A stretch of DNA of 64,000 nt from Hyaloperonospora brassicae (GCA_947650285.1 CANTFL010001193.1:372001-436000), one strand, 5' to 3'. Counted from the first letter of the stretch, positions 1-13,564 are shown. Numbers and translations are program-made. Notes: generated from the sequence alone by a model not told the origin.

Positions 1-3000
1 ACATAAGTTCGAACAACAATTTGGGAAGATGACGCTCACAAATGGATCACTGGAACGTAATCGGCCAACAATTTGTTACTACCCAGTACTGATTCGCAAG
101 AAAATGACTACTGTCTTATGACACACCGCTTCGAACTAGTATTGACGCAGATGTCGTGGTGAGTGTTTTTGTTTTCGAATACCTCACTTTACAGTAATTT
201 AGGGTGTGGTATTCTTCTTCTAAATTTATAATTAGATAACTTGCGTCAGGCATTTACCAGGAATTAGTGCGTATCGATCAACTCAAGTTTTTACATCGAG
301 GACATTTTCGTAGAACGATGAGATGATGAGAACTCGTTCATTATACGCGAATATGTTTCCCGACCGAAATTTACCCACATACACGTCCATCCTTCGATAC
401 AATTTTTCTTATCGAGTATATTTTTGTCGATCATTAATTTGCTGCAAACTTGACAATTACCAGATTAAATCGTGACCGGTCGAACACAAGCCACGTACTT
501 CTCCTATAAGACGGCAACTAAGATCCTGACCTGTTTAGTCACAACGCATTTCTTAAAGAAGATATAAGGCTATACCGTAAGCAATTGCAGTTCAAACTAA
601 TTTGACTTCGTAGACAATACTAGAGTAAGAATGTAATAAACTAAACTTGATCTGACATCGACATGTATTTTCTATGACTCTGGTCGTTTTGTGAATCCTA
701 ACAAATGTAATAATTGGGGCTATTCTCTCATTACGATATCTATAAAATTAAAAGTTCAAGCACGTTGATTTGGTAACTTCAACGTCTTTATTTGCAATTG
801 CGCTAACATAATCAGGTCAAAAGTGGTCGACTGTTCACAAGACTCTTCTTTGTTTTTCTGACGCTTCTGGGCCGCCGATAAATTTTTCATGATGCTATTC
901 GCAAGGTATGCTTCTGCATTCCGATAGATTTAAGTCAAATCTAATATAAATTTTCGATACTAATGTATTTCGACGCAATAGTCGGCAGCTAATCTACACT
1001 GACCTGTTTAAATACTGATGTCTTGTATATTCGTAATTAAGACCTAAAAACAATTGACACTATTGAACTCACTCACATATGTCTATCCTTTTGTAATCTT
1101 TTCAAGAAGTGCATCAGGTGTCAGCTGTTTGATCATGATGAAAAATTATTTACAAATAGATGATTCTAGCTTACTTTTAGCGGGTACCTTATAGGCCATT
1201 GTAAACTCGTATTTTATACTGAATTTGCTCTCGAGATCCATTTTAATTGAACCTTAAGCAAAATGACCTTATGTTTAGGTGTTGTGAAAATAACTACAAC
1301 TGGCATAGCGCGCACCGTCATTTTAGTGAAAAGGAAGTCGGAAAAATGAACATGAGCGTGCGACCCTATAAGGATTGGATATTGGGATACAGTAGGACAC
1401 TCCACATTCTAAAATCTACTTGGACACAAAATGACAAATCCATTTCAATGACAAGTTCGAGGTAACGAAGAAACCACTCAAATGGTTAAAGATACCTAAT
1501 CCACAAATATATTGACACACGATGGTTTTTGTACTTAAGGAAGTATTTTTAAGAGCTATAATTTTTTTCAGTTCGTGGACCAGGATAAATCGTAGCCCCT
1601 TGTATTCCCAATTTTTACCAAATGGTATTCCTTGCTATTGTAATTTTTAACAGCATGTGACTCGTGACCGCTGATCTACAGAGAAGACGGTCGACCAAGT
1701 TGATCAATTTTGCCAGATACTATAGATGGATAACTGGATTCATAGGCGTAATGTCCATCTTTTTGTAAGCAAGTGCACTTCTGCGGAAGCCTTCCGTCCT
1801 ATGAATGATGTGTTTTTTACTCTAGACGTAAGAAAGGTTCATGGAGAGTATACCTACAACATCTCGCCGAATCGTATCAGCGTGTCGTATATGAAACGAT
1901 TTATTCGCCTCACCTAAGATAGCTTGTCCTGCGTATAAATCTCTTAGGAAATATAAGCGAGTATTGAATGGTCCATCCACAAGCCCCTGAATGGCCATTG
2001 AAATCAAAGCGTGTACATTAATATATTTCTCCGTTAACAGACTCGATAGGAGATTTAAGTGCTGACTTTTCATCGAGCAAGTTACGCATATTCTGCTCTT
2101 ATTTTACAGGAGATCTGATAAAGACCTGACATTAATCCTTAGCAGAATAGATTTTCATTGAAGAGGGGTGAAAAGATTTGATACGGCTTCGATACTTATA
2201 GGTTGCAATGCGTGACGCCCGATTATCAATTTTGTGTATACCGGCCAATTTTACTTAGCCAATATGAACATCATCTCTTTCTCAAGTGATACGACGAGCA
2301 GTAATTGCGGTTTTCAGATCGAAAAATTTATCAAAGGAAATATTGTAGACTCTCTGAAAGTCTACATTATAATTTTGTGCTTCGGGTTTAGGAACGTTCG
2401 GCGAGAGTTTGGCGCAGCGATTAATTGGTAATCGGACCATTCCTGATTGTGTAAAACAATCATATAAATATATTATTCGGTTAAACACCTTATGAGTTGA
2501 CGTAGTATTACTAAAGCCTGCGAATCGACGAATCGTTTCCGGAAGAACTTGGCGATACAAAACCCATTCTTTTTGTTTAGATGATGATATATCCGCAAAA
2601 TATTCAGCAAAAAGGCGAACGGAAGATCTCTTCTCATTCTGTCTCGTATTTATAGACATACACTGATGCGTGTCGTAAAAGATATAATCTTCTTTGAAAT
2701 TACGAGGTCACGTTCGATTTGTCTTCGGAGGACTTTGGACAGAGCATATACTATCGCTAGGTGTAAAGGGCCTCGTCAACTTACCATGACATAGCTCAAG
2801 ATGCCTATCGTGAGGATAGCTTATTCATATACTATCAAAACTAACTTATTAGTAAAAATGAAGGTTAATTTACCGATCAAACTCATGTTAAAGAAGACAA
2901 ATGTAGCGCAAATTCAATATTTGACTAAAGCTTTCGGAAACAGTCCATTGAATTCTTAATATAACTACAATTTGTCGACAGTATCTACCATAGCGTCCAC

Positions 3001-6000
3001 CTACTAGCAATTGATTAAGGAAATTAGCGATTATTGGTTGAAGTCACATATCATCATCCTTTAATTTTTTTCTAAGAGTGAAGCTGCGACGAGATGTAGA
3101 TCTGTCAGTGCTAATTCTTCCATTTTTTATAAAGTACAAATATTTATAGAGTTGGAAAACCACATGCATAATTTTTCTATTAAAAACACAAACCTCTACT
3201 ACATTTGGAGGGAATGAAAATAGGGCTTATACCGATATAGTAAATGGAGACCACCACAAATATACGGCATTGGGCTTTTTGGATTACTACTTAGTATTAC
3301 AAGGCCTCTACACGATGCGGTATTTGTTCTTGCAAACCTCGCAGATAATGATGACCAGTTAATAGGGTTTATTGGTGTCGCGGTAACCCCTTAAAGTATA
3401 TCGTATTACGAGCAGATTCGTACTAACAATAGGATAAATACTGTCCGACACAAATTTGATCATGAGCAAAAAAAAGTTACATGATTACGTTTGTACCTAA
3501 TTTCACGCACAGTTAAAATTACGTCCATATTGAATGAAAACAGATAATATTTGCCAGCCTTTGAATAACTAATATGAGATATTTTGACGCTATTCCTATT
3601 TTACCTGTACTTAATTATGATATGATGTGCAAATAAAGGGTTTATAAAACGTGATGACTGATTCTTTTTAAAAAAATATATTTAATTAGGAGTCACGTGC
3701 TTGCTGAAAATTCTATAGACTTAAGAATTCAGCCAACTAGGAGCTCCTGTGGATCCTAATGTATATACGTCAACTCAAACAAAATGTAATGTGGACTAGC
3801 TCGTTCTGGCTACAGGTGACTTGCCTTGTACTTTTCACTTTTACGACCGAGCTTTGCATGCATTCGAATAAAGGAAATCTACGAACCGACACCACCGTTC
3901 GTCAACTCGTCCCGTTATTATATTGATAGTTTACCCTGTCCCTTTATAAAACCAAATTTGACCAAAGGTATCCAGACTCTAGATGTTCCATCGAACTCTA
4001 TGGGGGTAATATCACAACAGTTCGTGGCTTCACAATGTTGTTATGCAACGAAATTTACTCCTCGGTACCAATGCGGCGACTTTATACATTAATACGCCTC
4101 CACAGACAAATCTTCTGTGTAGGGGGTTGTGTAATAGTGTTAGTATCCTCATCTATAAGCATGGTCTCACCAGATAGATTTTTCTCCTTCTTGTGCCATC
4201 TATATCTACAAAACAAAGTGATCGATGTCGATGGACGCGTTTCTAATACATTTACCTTAATGAACTAGAAGCAGCTTCTGCTCATCTTTTACTCAGGGGG
4301 ACATATAATACCGGAATTAAATTTTGTGATTAAATTACAGGTCCTCAAGCATATTGCCGATTCGTACTCAAATACTATTTTGAAAATCCATTATTATTTT
4401 AATGCCTTATACTACGTGTAATTGTTTATTTCATTTATCAGTGAATCCTACCATTACAAATATAGTACAAATTATCTTCACACATTAAACTTGCTAGATT
4501 TAAAATTAACATCGTCGATGGCAAGGCCATCTGATATATTTGGAAATTTGGGAACTACGCGACGAACTAAATTCGTTTTACAATAAAAATGCCTTCTTTT
4601 ATAACAATGTATACTACCTTGTTGTGTCTTAAGAAAAATTGCTTTTCAAACAATAAGAGCTCGTTTTTTTAAAACAGATGCATAAAGAAGACGGTCTATC
4701 TGCTACAAATTGTTTGCTTTTGAGGAGCCTTTAGATATGATACACGGGGTCCGCTACTTAATCAATCGTGCCCAATCGGCGCAGGCAAGTTTATAAAATT
4801 GATGTCATCAATTTAAATGCATAAAATACCACATATACTCAAGCAATCATTTTCCGTTCGATATGGCCACGTTTCGGCTTCTTCAATACATATATAACGG
4901 CTCTATTTCAGTATGTATGGCACTTGTATATTTTGGGGAATTGCTTTCATGTATTTTAAAATCATTATGTAGCATCTTGGGAACGGGTAGTCGCTTAACT
5001 CTCTACGTGCTGCTTTGTGGTAGAATCATATTATAATATGTATAAGAATTACAATCAAGGTGGACCGCGTCGCACAAATTTATAAACTAGATCGACATAT
5101 CTGAATGTCTTAACCTCGCATGAATCACGCATTTCACCAGATTTGTGGCTGTCGATGTACTCAGCTCAAGTAAAATAATCAATAAGAACGAATATTACAT
5201 GCTGTACAATAGTCAATTACGCGTTATTCGACGTAATAGCAGCTGACATTGTGATAACTGCATATGCTAATCATGAGAAGTCAAGATATTCTTCGGCTAT
5301 TCGAATTTTTGTGTCGAATACGCATATCTCGAATGCAGACGCATTTTTATGCATCGCAACCGATGAAAATTTCCGCGGTCATATAATTCCAATCAGTGGG
5401 GTTAAATACACCAAAAACAAATTTCTTGTCGAAAATATTTATAGAGCAACTCGGATATATATCTTCTGCGCGCTCAGCTGATGATCGCTTTTAGCATGCT
5501 GGGCTTCTTACGACATATTAAAGGTAAAATCAGCTCGCATTTTTCATCATTTCTCTTTCATTATTGCGCAATTCTTCATTTGACGTGGTGTAAACCGCTT
5601 GATGGAAAATGAATGCGGGTATATACATCGTTTATACATGTATCATTTCCTATTACGAATTCATATTGTTGAAGACTTACAAGGTAATCAAGGCTAAACT
5701 CGCAGAATCCGCACGCTTAATGCTCAAAGTAATATATGAGGTAAGCGGGTTACATGGTACATTAGACACGAACAGATCTCACGTCGATTGACAAACACAT
5801 TATGGAGCAAACGAATACAGGAATCAGATCGAAGCGAGACATTTTTACTTAAAATCTTGACGCGGACACGCCGACTTAGCCGTACATTGTCAATAAATAG
5901 GCTAGAATTTTCGTAAGGACAACCGACAAACAAGACTCATGGATCGAACACACACCACTACTAACACAAAGGTGTAGCGTCCTGGCTGTTTGTTGAGATC

Positions 6001-6797
6001 TTGTATATGCTTCCTAAAAGTAATAATTAAGTTTTTTGTGCACGACGGAAGTTTCTTTACGAGCTACCTTGTCCGCTATTGTGATGCAGTGCCATTCCGG
6101 TGTGCGCCATGTTAAGTAGATTATTATCTACAAATTCTTAATCGAGAGCGATAAATACTAGCATACATTATTGATCATGTCTTACGTCATAAATGTGAAA
6201 TTCCTGCTTTTCAGTTTCCGTTATTGCCCCCCTTCGAACAGGTGAGGGAATGATGAATACATATATCTCGACGCAGACGAATCAGCACAGAGCAAGTCAC
6301 AATCGATAAGCGTCTGTGGCTTTTATAGTGATGCAATCCGGTGCCATAGATTCTTTTGAAGTTGAACCTGGAGGACGTAGCCAACATTTGTCGGCTAACA
6401 CCATCATCGGAACGGTTATGTCCTAAATTATTTTTGTTTATTTATTTCAAATAATTATTATATATGAAATGAAGGATAATACAATTGTTACTCAGCACTT
6501 GTAACACTCCTCTAACATTCGATAAAGTAATATTGTCACAAAAAGAAATATTGCCGGAAAAACTGACCCTTAGTGAACGTTAAAAAACGTCTTGAAACCA
6601 GAGAAAATTGATCGATTCAAATATAACATTAGAGACCTAGAAAAATTCTATTTATTCAACTTTGGAAAATCAAAGCGAGCGAAACAGGCGATAGCGCGCC
6701 CGTCAAAAATAGCACGAAAATACCACATTAAATTGGCCATACCTAGCCTATTACCAAAGATTATATTATTATAGTGTATTTTAATCCGGAATTAGTG
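1..6797. other. AT-rich intergenic DNA, no gene recognised
   Basis: This stretch is AT-rich and stop codons are scattered through all six frames. The longest open frames are about 60-125 codons (for example minus 2282-2659 and plus 3826-4092), and none shows a domain, signal peptide or motif I recognise. I see no LTR, terminal inverted repeat, tRNA or array. It is most likely very old decayed repeat DNA, but that is inference. Confidence 0.5.
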
Positions 6798-6799
6798 CT

Positions 6800-8010
6800 A
6801 TATGTCAATGTTCTGCAAGTTCTCACGCGTGAAGAGTCGACGATTCACTCCAATAGTCTTGCGACGCTTACGAGCATTAGTATAGGACGCAGGGAGCACC
6901 AGAATTTCGATCTTCGCAACCTCTCTGACTTTGATTCTGAAGGGCGACTCGACGTCCTTGACGCATCCTGAAACTGTTTTTGCCGACGCTGCTGTTGCGA
7001 CAGAGATACTGGCTGGGGTCCGCACGCTCTGAAGCAATAGAAAACATTGGCAGGCTTGTCCACGATGGACTTTGTCCAAGCAAAGATTGTAAAGGAAATG
7101 GCTGTTTTGCGCAAATTAGAGCCTTCGCCTCAAATCAGGTTGAGCTTGCGCATAACGGCATCGATGCTGAACTGTAAAGGCTTCAATTCAGCCACGTCTA
7201 GAGGATTCAGGAAGTGAGTTAAGTGTGCTAGCAGGAAAACTACTAACTTTCGAGGAGCTGTCGCGACAGCAGCGTCCGAAATATTGAACTCGTCCAACAC
7301 ATCGCAGGTGACACGCTCACCTAGTAAAGTGTACTGCAATGGGCAGACAAAGCATGCCGCTTAGGCGCACGCGACGGTAGTAAGATGAAAAGTGCAATGT
7401 GCGGAATCTCTACACACGTTCTGTAAGCCCTTGACCACGATCACGTTCGTCTGCCTGCTCTTCTGTGAGAACCCCGTAACATTCATACTAAGCAATCTAT
7501 CCGGGTCGCATTGCGCTCGATGATGTGCTCCATGTACTCGTATTACAAATTTCGTAGACCGTCAATGATCACTTCGTTTCGAGCTCGCTTAATTACCTGG
7601 CTGTTGCGTAGCGACAAATCCCGATGACGCTCGAGAAAGCATGACAATTGTCGTATCGTAAGCTATCCGGTGCTCCGCGTCACACCTACTTGACCCGGTA
7701 TATGTTGTTTGCCTTCGCCAGCACTGCTTCAAGTTTAACTGACAGACCATTCTTTTGCATATCAACCACTTAGCCAAAACAATCACCCTCCATTCTTTCA
7801 CCCAGTAGTAATAACGGACCAGGCTTTCGTAGCGTCACGCCGTATTTAAGAAGGTTAGCTTGATGCCGATTCGTTCGCTCCAAAATGCCACAATATTTGT
7901 TAATAACGCTGCCGAAAATAGCGCCCGCGGCATACGCGCGCGCAGCGGCTTCCAGGTCTTCTGCTAATTAGTGTTTTGTCCTCGCAGTCGACATGATGGC
8001 CATCTTGTTC
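6800..8010 (-). pseudogene. degenerate pogo/CENP-B-like DDE_1 transposase
   Basis: Minus-strand translation pieced across frames gives the order expected of a pogo-type (Tc1/mariner superfamily) transposase. An N-terminal DNA-binding part lies near 7690-7960, with LLGERMEGD followed by QKNGLSVKLEAVLAKANNIY. It continues through SQVIKRARNEVIIDGLRNL near 7560-7600. The first catalytic region, MNVTGFSQKS, stands where the family has an MDETGF-like motif, so the first catalytic Asp appears changed. Plus 7130-7339 read on the minus strand gives LLAHLTHFLNPLDVAELKP, the family's hallmark block. The C-terminal part, including a CGPQPVSL block, ends near 6800. Several frameshifts and stops break the frame, so it is inactive. 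The segment is visibly GC-richer than its surroundings. I could not find terminal inverted repeats. Assignment to the superfamily is fairly firm; exact ends are not. Confidence 0.72.
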
Positions 8011-8579
8011 CTCCCACCCCTTTTCCGTGCTCCACGTCTCAGCTAGACTGTCTGGCACGACACGCCTCGGGATAAAAATATTCGGCAATTTACGTGACAG
8101 CCAAGCATATATGAGAGCCTTAACTTAACGACCCGTGATTGACAGGTATATGCTCAAACAATAATTTAGGTCATCGGCAACAAATTGTTGCAATACATGT
8201 ATGTACAATTTTAATGAATTGACTCTATAACTCTTGTATAGATTCATAGCATAAATATAAATTTATATACGTATGATTCAATTCAAGATATATAGAGTAT
8301 TTCCGAATCTTTTACAATTAGCAGCGTAGTGTGCCATGGCATAGCATTTCCATGAATTGCTGATATGATTTCAGCCATATTTATTAAATAACCTTTATCC
8401 GAATGCCATCGGAAGGAGGTTGCCCCAAAATATAGGTCCAATTCGATTAGAATGTCAAATTAAAAATTAGGTAATCGGTCTATAATTCTAAGGAAATCTA
8501 TTATGTTGATACAATCGTGAGATAAGAAAACCAAGAGAATATGTTGATCGATGATAATTTTTCATTTATAACTATGACC
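8011..8579. other. AT-rich DNA, nothing recognised
   Basis: AT-rich sequence between the decayed transposase and the repeat relic at 8580. I see no coding signal, repeat or regulatory motif here. Confidence 0.4.
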
Positions 8580-8770
8580 CAGCGATTCGCGATACGCCTA
8601 TTATATACTAACCGACCTCCACAGCAATGAGCCTTTGCAAATTGCCTGTCCGTCAGTAAGACCACGAACACAGATGTGGGCGGATGACTTGACGCTTACG
8701 GCGATGCAGCCTTAGCTGTAAATGAAAGCCAACGCATATGCCTGAACACAAACGTTAAATTTGAACAAAA
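8580..8770 (+). repeat. degenerate relic of the terminal segment of the 3.6-kb tandem unit
   Basis: The stretch beginning AGCGATTCGCGATACGCC matches the tandem unit near 40658-40860 in the same orientation. Shared blocks continue through TTATATACT, ACCGACCTC, AAGACCACG, GCGATGCAGCC and GCATATG...AACGTTAA, with substitutions and small gaps between them. The order of the blocks is preserved, so this is homology and not chance. It shows that part of the tandem unit exists as an older dispersed copy outside the array. Confidence 0.7.
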
Positions 8771-9091
8771 ATAAAGTCACAACGGCGAGCTGTTGATTAA
8801 AGTGGGATTGAAAGTTGAGTGGAAGACAATCCGTAAGGGGCTAATAAATTTTTTTAAAATGCACGGGAACGAATCGAAAAAATCTGCGACAACGGTGGTG
8901 ACACATGCAGAATGTAAGACTGTGTATATGTTGAGTCTGAGTCTAGGCCGGGTAATGGGGGCTTTTAGGTTTCATTGAATACATATCAGCGTTATGTATT
9001 CACCGTGACTCGTAAACAGAATTATGTTCTACCAAGGTTATGAGTCTGAGGGGTATTTGGTATCGTGGATGTATCCGTGTAACCTAAAATA

Positions 9092-9720
9092 TTAAAATTT
9101 GAACGTGAGACTCATTAAAACGTTCGACAGCCTGCCGCGCAATGGGACAAAAAAATTCTTGTGGTACAAGTGAACGATCTTAACGCTAGATGAGCATAAA
9201 TTGACTAAAGTCGTACTTAAACAGGTTTCCGCATCGCAGTCAAGTACAGAAGAAGGTCTAAGATGGCACAAGGACATGAAGACAAAGATCAAACGGATAT
9301 TTTGTACAACCTTTTCGAAAGATAAGCTGCTCAAGTGATACGAATGCAAGACTGGTTTGGAAACGTGGGCCTCCGTGAAATACTTCAATGAAAAGAAGTC
9401 TAGCGGAGGCTTAGTGGATCATATGATTCAAAAACTGACGGATAAGACGAAGCCATTAAGTATTTGGACTGGGTCCGACATAAAAGGAATATTAATAAGA
9501 TCGTATTCATGAGGAGGCATGTTTAAGAATTTCAAGTATGAGATTTATAACTTAGACATGACCCGTTACATGGTCGACAGCCCGCTAAATGCAGCGCGAT
9601 CTCGAGCGGTTAGGATAGTAGATATCACGCCGGACGCGAATCATACCCCCGAGCAGGTTCTAAACTTAAATTAGTTACACGGTCATGAGCCAGCGTTTCC
9701 CATTCGTAGAGGCGATCGAA
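9092..9720 (+). pseudogene. Ty1/copia gag remnant (UBN2-type)
   Basis: A plus-frame translation gives TTFSKDKLLK, then YECKTGLETWASVKYFNEKK and a SSGGLVDHMIQKL block, followed by a basic region and LNAARSRAVRIVD near 9590. The Cys-x-Thr...W...L...Y...KS arrangement is that of the UBN2/gag domain of copia elements, which forms the virus-like particle. The frame carries several stops. I see no clean CCHC zinc knuckle downstream. It is non-functional. Confidence 0.6.
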
Positions 9721-9870
9721 GTGAGAAAGTTGGCAGATAAAGAAGTCGGTGGATTACCAGTGGCAGCGGGGATTAAAATAAAGCATGTCGACCGCCTGGC
9801 GCTTATAATGATGTATTGCTCAGCGCAAGCGCGATGCGTTTTAAATGTTCAGTAGAAGATATGACTGCAT

Positions 9871-9948
9871 AGAGTTTGAGTCAAGCAACGAGCAAAAAAT
9901 ACGCTTTTTACTCATAAAGTTTGAGTTAAGCAAAGAGCAATAAAAAAG
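9871..9948 (+). repeat. imperfect 27-29-bp direct repeat
   Basis: AGTTTGAGTCAAGCAACGAG at 9871 recurs as AGTTTGAGTTAAGCAAAGAG at 9919, each followed by an A-rich run, 48 bp apart. It lies in the copia gag-protease interval and probably reflects a small local duplication. Confidence 0.6.
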
Positions 9949-10079
9949 AGACTGCGAGCGAAGTATGTTAGTCCTGAAAATGCTGGCCATATCTCGACGT
10001 CCACTACTCATGTCAAACAAGTAAAAATTAACGAGGGTTTTAACGGTTCTAGTGCGGAACTTTAAGTGGACTTAAAGAC

Positions 10080-11480
10080 TGGATTTACTCGGGCGATTGG
10101 TGACCAGTTACTACCAAAACCCAACGCCTTTAACTTGATGGCAATGCTCTGAGACGAATGCAAATGTTCACGTTGACCGTATACGTACTCATTTTTATAA
10201 AAACAACCTTATTACTAAAGGAAACCGTTCGTCCATTCAACTGCAAGGAGATATCAACACTCCGAGCAGAGATAGTCGGAACAAAGACGGTATTACCTAC
10301 TACTATCATCGATATTTATGACAATTATCTGTTATTGAAGGATGGACTTCATGTTCCGCGTGTAGCCCATGAACCCTTGTCACCGAGAAGAGCAAATGAA
10401 CAAGGGTTTAAGATTAATCTGACATCCGACATATCTTTATATTGAGCAAGGATGGTCGATTGGTGGTTGAGGCGTAATAAGCGTATGGATTGTTGGGATT
10501 TTGAGTGACCGACAGCCATGCTACAATTATACAATACGAACATTGAAAGATGGACATTGTGACAAAGTACAAGCAAGCACCACAGCTGCAGATGGAATGA
10601 TTTCTCTGATTTGTTTTGTTATAATTGGCCCAAACGTACATGGCGTTATATCTAAGATTAGTGCTGAATCAGGGGTCAGTACACGCTGTGCTTCACTATG
10701 TAGAACTTCTAAACCTGCCACCTTGTAAATAAGTGCATGGTAGGCGAAACTAGAAAACTGAAGATAGCATTACAGCCCCAAGTAAGATGGTGTACGCTGA
10801 CTTTTCTTTTTCGGTGCGAGTACATAGATTCCGTACTCAGGCATTCTAGTCACCATGGATACATATTCGCGGTATATAAAGTTGCATTTCTGGAGTTAAA
10901 GTGTCAAGAGAAGGTAGATCCAATAATAAACAAGCACAGCAATAGGTCGAGCTTCATGCTGGTCGTGGCACTAAATTATGGCAACGTGAGAGAAAAAACT
11001 GTACATAAAAATGTGTTTTTGCGATCTAGTGCATACATTTTACCGAGGTGGCTAAAATGTTGATCATTACATGGAGACTTGGTACGCTAGCAAAATAATT
11101 CAGAATGTTAAAAATGGACCGAAACGTTTCACAATGAATTCTCCAGAGCTACATTATGGGATCTTTTGATACATGGCAAAGTGCATGACGCGGATGGCTG
11201 AATTTCCACCGTCAGTTGGATCGCATTCGCTTACATATGCTGCATGGATACAAAACCGAATTTAGAACAAGCAAGTTGCTGAGATTACATACGATAGTTT
11301 TTTAGTGTTTAACCTTGCGGGCACTATACAGGAATGTTTGGATCAAAAGCCACAGTGGCCATGACAAAAATCAACGAAACCGCGTTGACAGGATAATTTG
11401 AAATCAGCGACATGCATGGACTGTACTATGAACATGTCAGAAACAACGTTTAACTTTCACTCGATCTCACGTGCAAACGT
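10080..11480 (+). pseudogene. Ty1/copia protease and integrase remnant
   Basis: The frame at 10158-10445 contains YDNYLLLKDGLHVPRVAHE, then LSPRRANEQGFKINLTSD. This is the conserved block just after the copia protease active site. A possible active-site trace (WIYSG, where DSG is expected) lies just upstream at about 10080. The frame at 10737-11063 resembles the integrase core (EYIDSV...FAVYKVAFLELKCQEKV), and near 11330 MFGSKATVAMTKINETAL matches the FGSKxYxHxPKxKRTKL-type block that follows the core. The downstream YYEHVRN block fits the same domain. Multiple stops and frameshifts prevent function. Protease and integrase would have processed the polyprotein and inserted the element. Confidence 0.68.
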
Positions 11481-12549
11481 TACTTGATCGGAAGGTTGAC
11501 GAGACAGTGCTCTACAAGGATCGACAGTGTGATGGAAACAGCCGTTTGTATCCTGATGAGAATTTTGCTTCAGAACTGATGATCTTCGATGTCCAATTGT
11601 GGCGTGTGTTAACGATATATTGCTCAATCGAGGGGTCCATCTACGCACCAAACAATTCACTTAGCGGCATTTCTACTTCAGTATCTGAGGACTCTGTTTC
11701 CCATGCGACCTATGATGTCGATGATGTGTATATGATAAAATCCGCCGCAGATATTGGAGCAAAACATACCTCTTAAAATCATGAAGCAGAAGATTATGTC
11801 GGTCTGTTCGATGAGCAACATGTTGCTAAGATACCGACTGCATCCTTAAATAAGAAAAATGACTGATCGAACCTTTTCCTTGTGCAAGAAGCGATCCCCA
11901 CCTGTTATGGTTTCAAGACATTTATCAAATTTGATGATCTAAATGTAGACATATTTCGATCGGATCTCAAGGGCAAGGATAGCCATGGCAAGAGCAGCAA
12001 TTCGAATTCCTACAGTGACATATGTCCAAAGGAGATTAATGAGATATTAAGGGTAGAACAGAACCTATCACACATAGGTGGAAGCGACAAAATTGTATCG
12101 ATATATCCTCCGTTACTTCCCATTCTATTACGACAGAAAAGAAGATATTATGGCGCGCAGGTCTGCAGCGCGTCTCAGAGTGACAAAAAACCAGTAGATA
12201 CTATAATCTCATAGCATTCTCCACTGGGATACAAATACTAGACAAACGTGGCAAACCGATTCAAAGAAGTAATATTTAGCTGCCCCGAAGCACGCGCGAA
12301 GCACGACGTTCAATGTTTGTTTTTCGGAGACAAGCACAACATATCAAAATGAATTCGATAAAAGCTTAACAGGTTGTGCAAGAAGTCGCAAGGCGTAACG
12401 TACCTTCAAACGCAAAAATCGAACCAAACATGTGAAATGGGCCACTAAAAGAGACCAATTTGAATATGTTATCAGAATCATAGCGCGGATTGTGGTAGTT
12501 GAAATCGACAGCGTCCTGAATTGAAGTAAAGGAAATTTCTCTCCCCAGT

Positions 12550-13010
12550 TGATCGAATACCGTCGTTTAGATCAATTATTGGACTTGCAGCAGTGCAGGA
12601 TCTCAATTTGTATCATGTAGATATCAATACCAGGGACATGAATGCCAATTTTAAAGATGTCGCAAAATGTGCTAGAATTTGACGGATTTTTCTGCATTCG
12701 TCCATCATAATTGAATATCGTACTCACACCCTTGTAAAGACTTCGAAAAGAAGAATGAGAGTGGAATGAAGAATTGGACATTTAAATACTTAGTTATGAG
12801 AATCAGCGTTGCTCTATCGGACTGTGCTTGTACAACAAGTCGATGAAATCAGGAATAAGTTTTTTAGTGCATGTATACGTTTACGACATATTATACGCAA
12901 TTACTAACGAGACTGAGAAGGTGACGCTATTTAATGATCTTATTGAAGGTATGGAGTGAAGGATCAAAGTTCTATAAAGAATTATATCCTGTTTTAATGA
13001 ACGTGGGTAA
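12550..13010 (+). pseudogene. Ty1/copia reverse transcriptase remnant
   Basis: Near 12760-12960 the plus strand reads EWNEELD, then QRCSIGLCLYNKSMKSGISF and VHVYVYDILYAITNETEK, followed by LFNDLIEGME. This follows the copia RT palm domain. The catalytic YVDD motif is represented by VYVYDIL, so one catalytic Asp is lost. Stops occur before and after. The domain breaks off shortly before the G1 LTR at 13128. Confidence 0.78.
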
Positions 13011-13127
13011 TTAATCGTTTTCAATTAATCAGTCGAATTGTACAAAGGAGACTCACAAGAAATTGAGTTACGACCACCCTCACAAAGTCGAGAACCCTAT
13101 TGAGACAAATGTCCGTCTGCGATCTGC

Positions 13128-13564
13128 TGTAACGGGTGAGCGCGCCACTTTAAAATTGATAGAAAATATCAATTTTGAGGATTATCTATTTTGATAATAT
13201 TTTATCAACATCACTTAAGAAGTAGTAGATGTTGCCGGAATATTTTTCCCTAGGGAAATATTAGTGGGTTTTCCCCTTCTTGATTGATGTAACATCTACA
13301 TCAACCAAATTAACCACTAATCGCTGCTAGACGCGCGCAATAGGTGGTGAGCAAGAGACCCACATTGGAGATGGTAGTTTAATATAATCAGATTTCCACA
13401 TTAGATTGTTAGTAAGAAGATTAATTATTGTAAATACCAATTCACCTTTTTCCTTTGACAGAGCTTTCGAGTTCTGCCTACTTCGATGCGCTTCCTCGTA
13501 ATGGTACATGACGTCGGGTGCACACAAACTTGTGTCGAACTTACACAAGGCGTACCCCGTTACA
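13128..13564 (+). repeat. G1 5' LTR
   Basis: Begins TGTAACGGGT and ends CCCCGTTACA. It contains the CACTAATCGCTGCTAGACGC core shared by all LTRs of the three gypsy elements. It is followed at once by CCTGGTAGCAC, the likely tRNA primer-binding region. Confidence 0.85.

Larger units (their letters stand above)
9055..13127 (+). mobile_element. decayed Ty1/copia retrotransposon, 3' end cut by a gypsy LTR
   Basis: In order along the plus strand are a copia gag trace (about 9.1-9.7 kb), the protease/pre-integrase block (10.1-10.6 kb), integrase (10.7-11.4 kb) and reverse transcriptase (12.6-13.0 kb). That is the protease-integrase-RT order typical of Ty1/copia and unlike Ty3/gypsy. TGGTATC at about 9058 could be the remains of an initiator-Met tRNA primer site. 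All frames are heavily broken. The element ends where the G1 gypsy LTR begins (13128), and RNase H and the 3' LTR are missing, so it was probably interrupted by that insertion. A 61-codon frame at 8793-8978, just upstream, is not recognisable. The 11.5-12.5 kb part has open frames without identifiable motifs. Confidence 0.75.

Noticed and set aside
2282..2659. 125-codon minus-strand frame in the AT-rich left region
   Set aside because: No recognisable domain, no homologue in the window and no promoter-like motif. It is treated as a chance frame.
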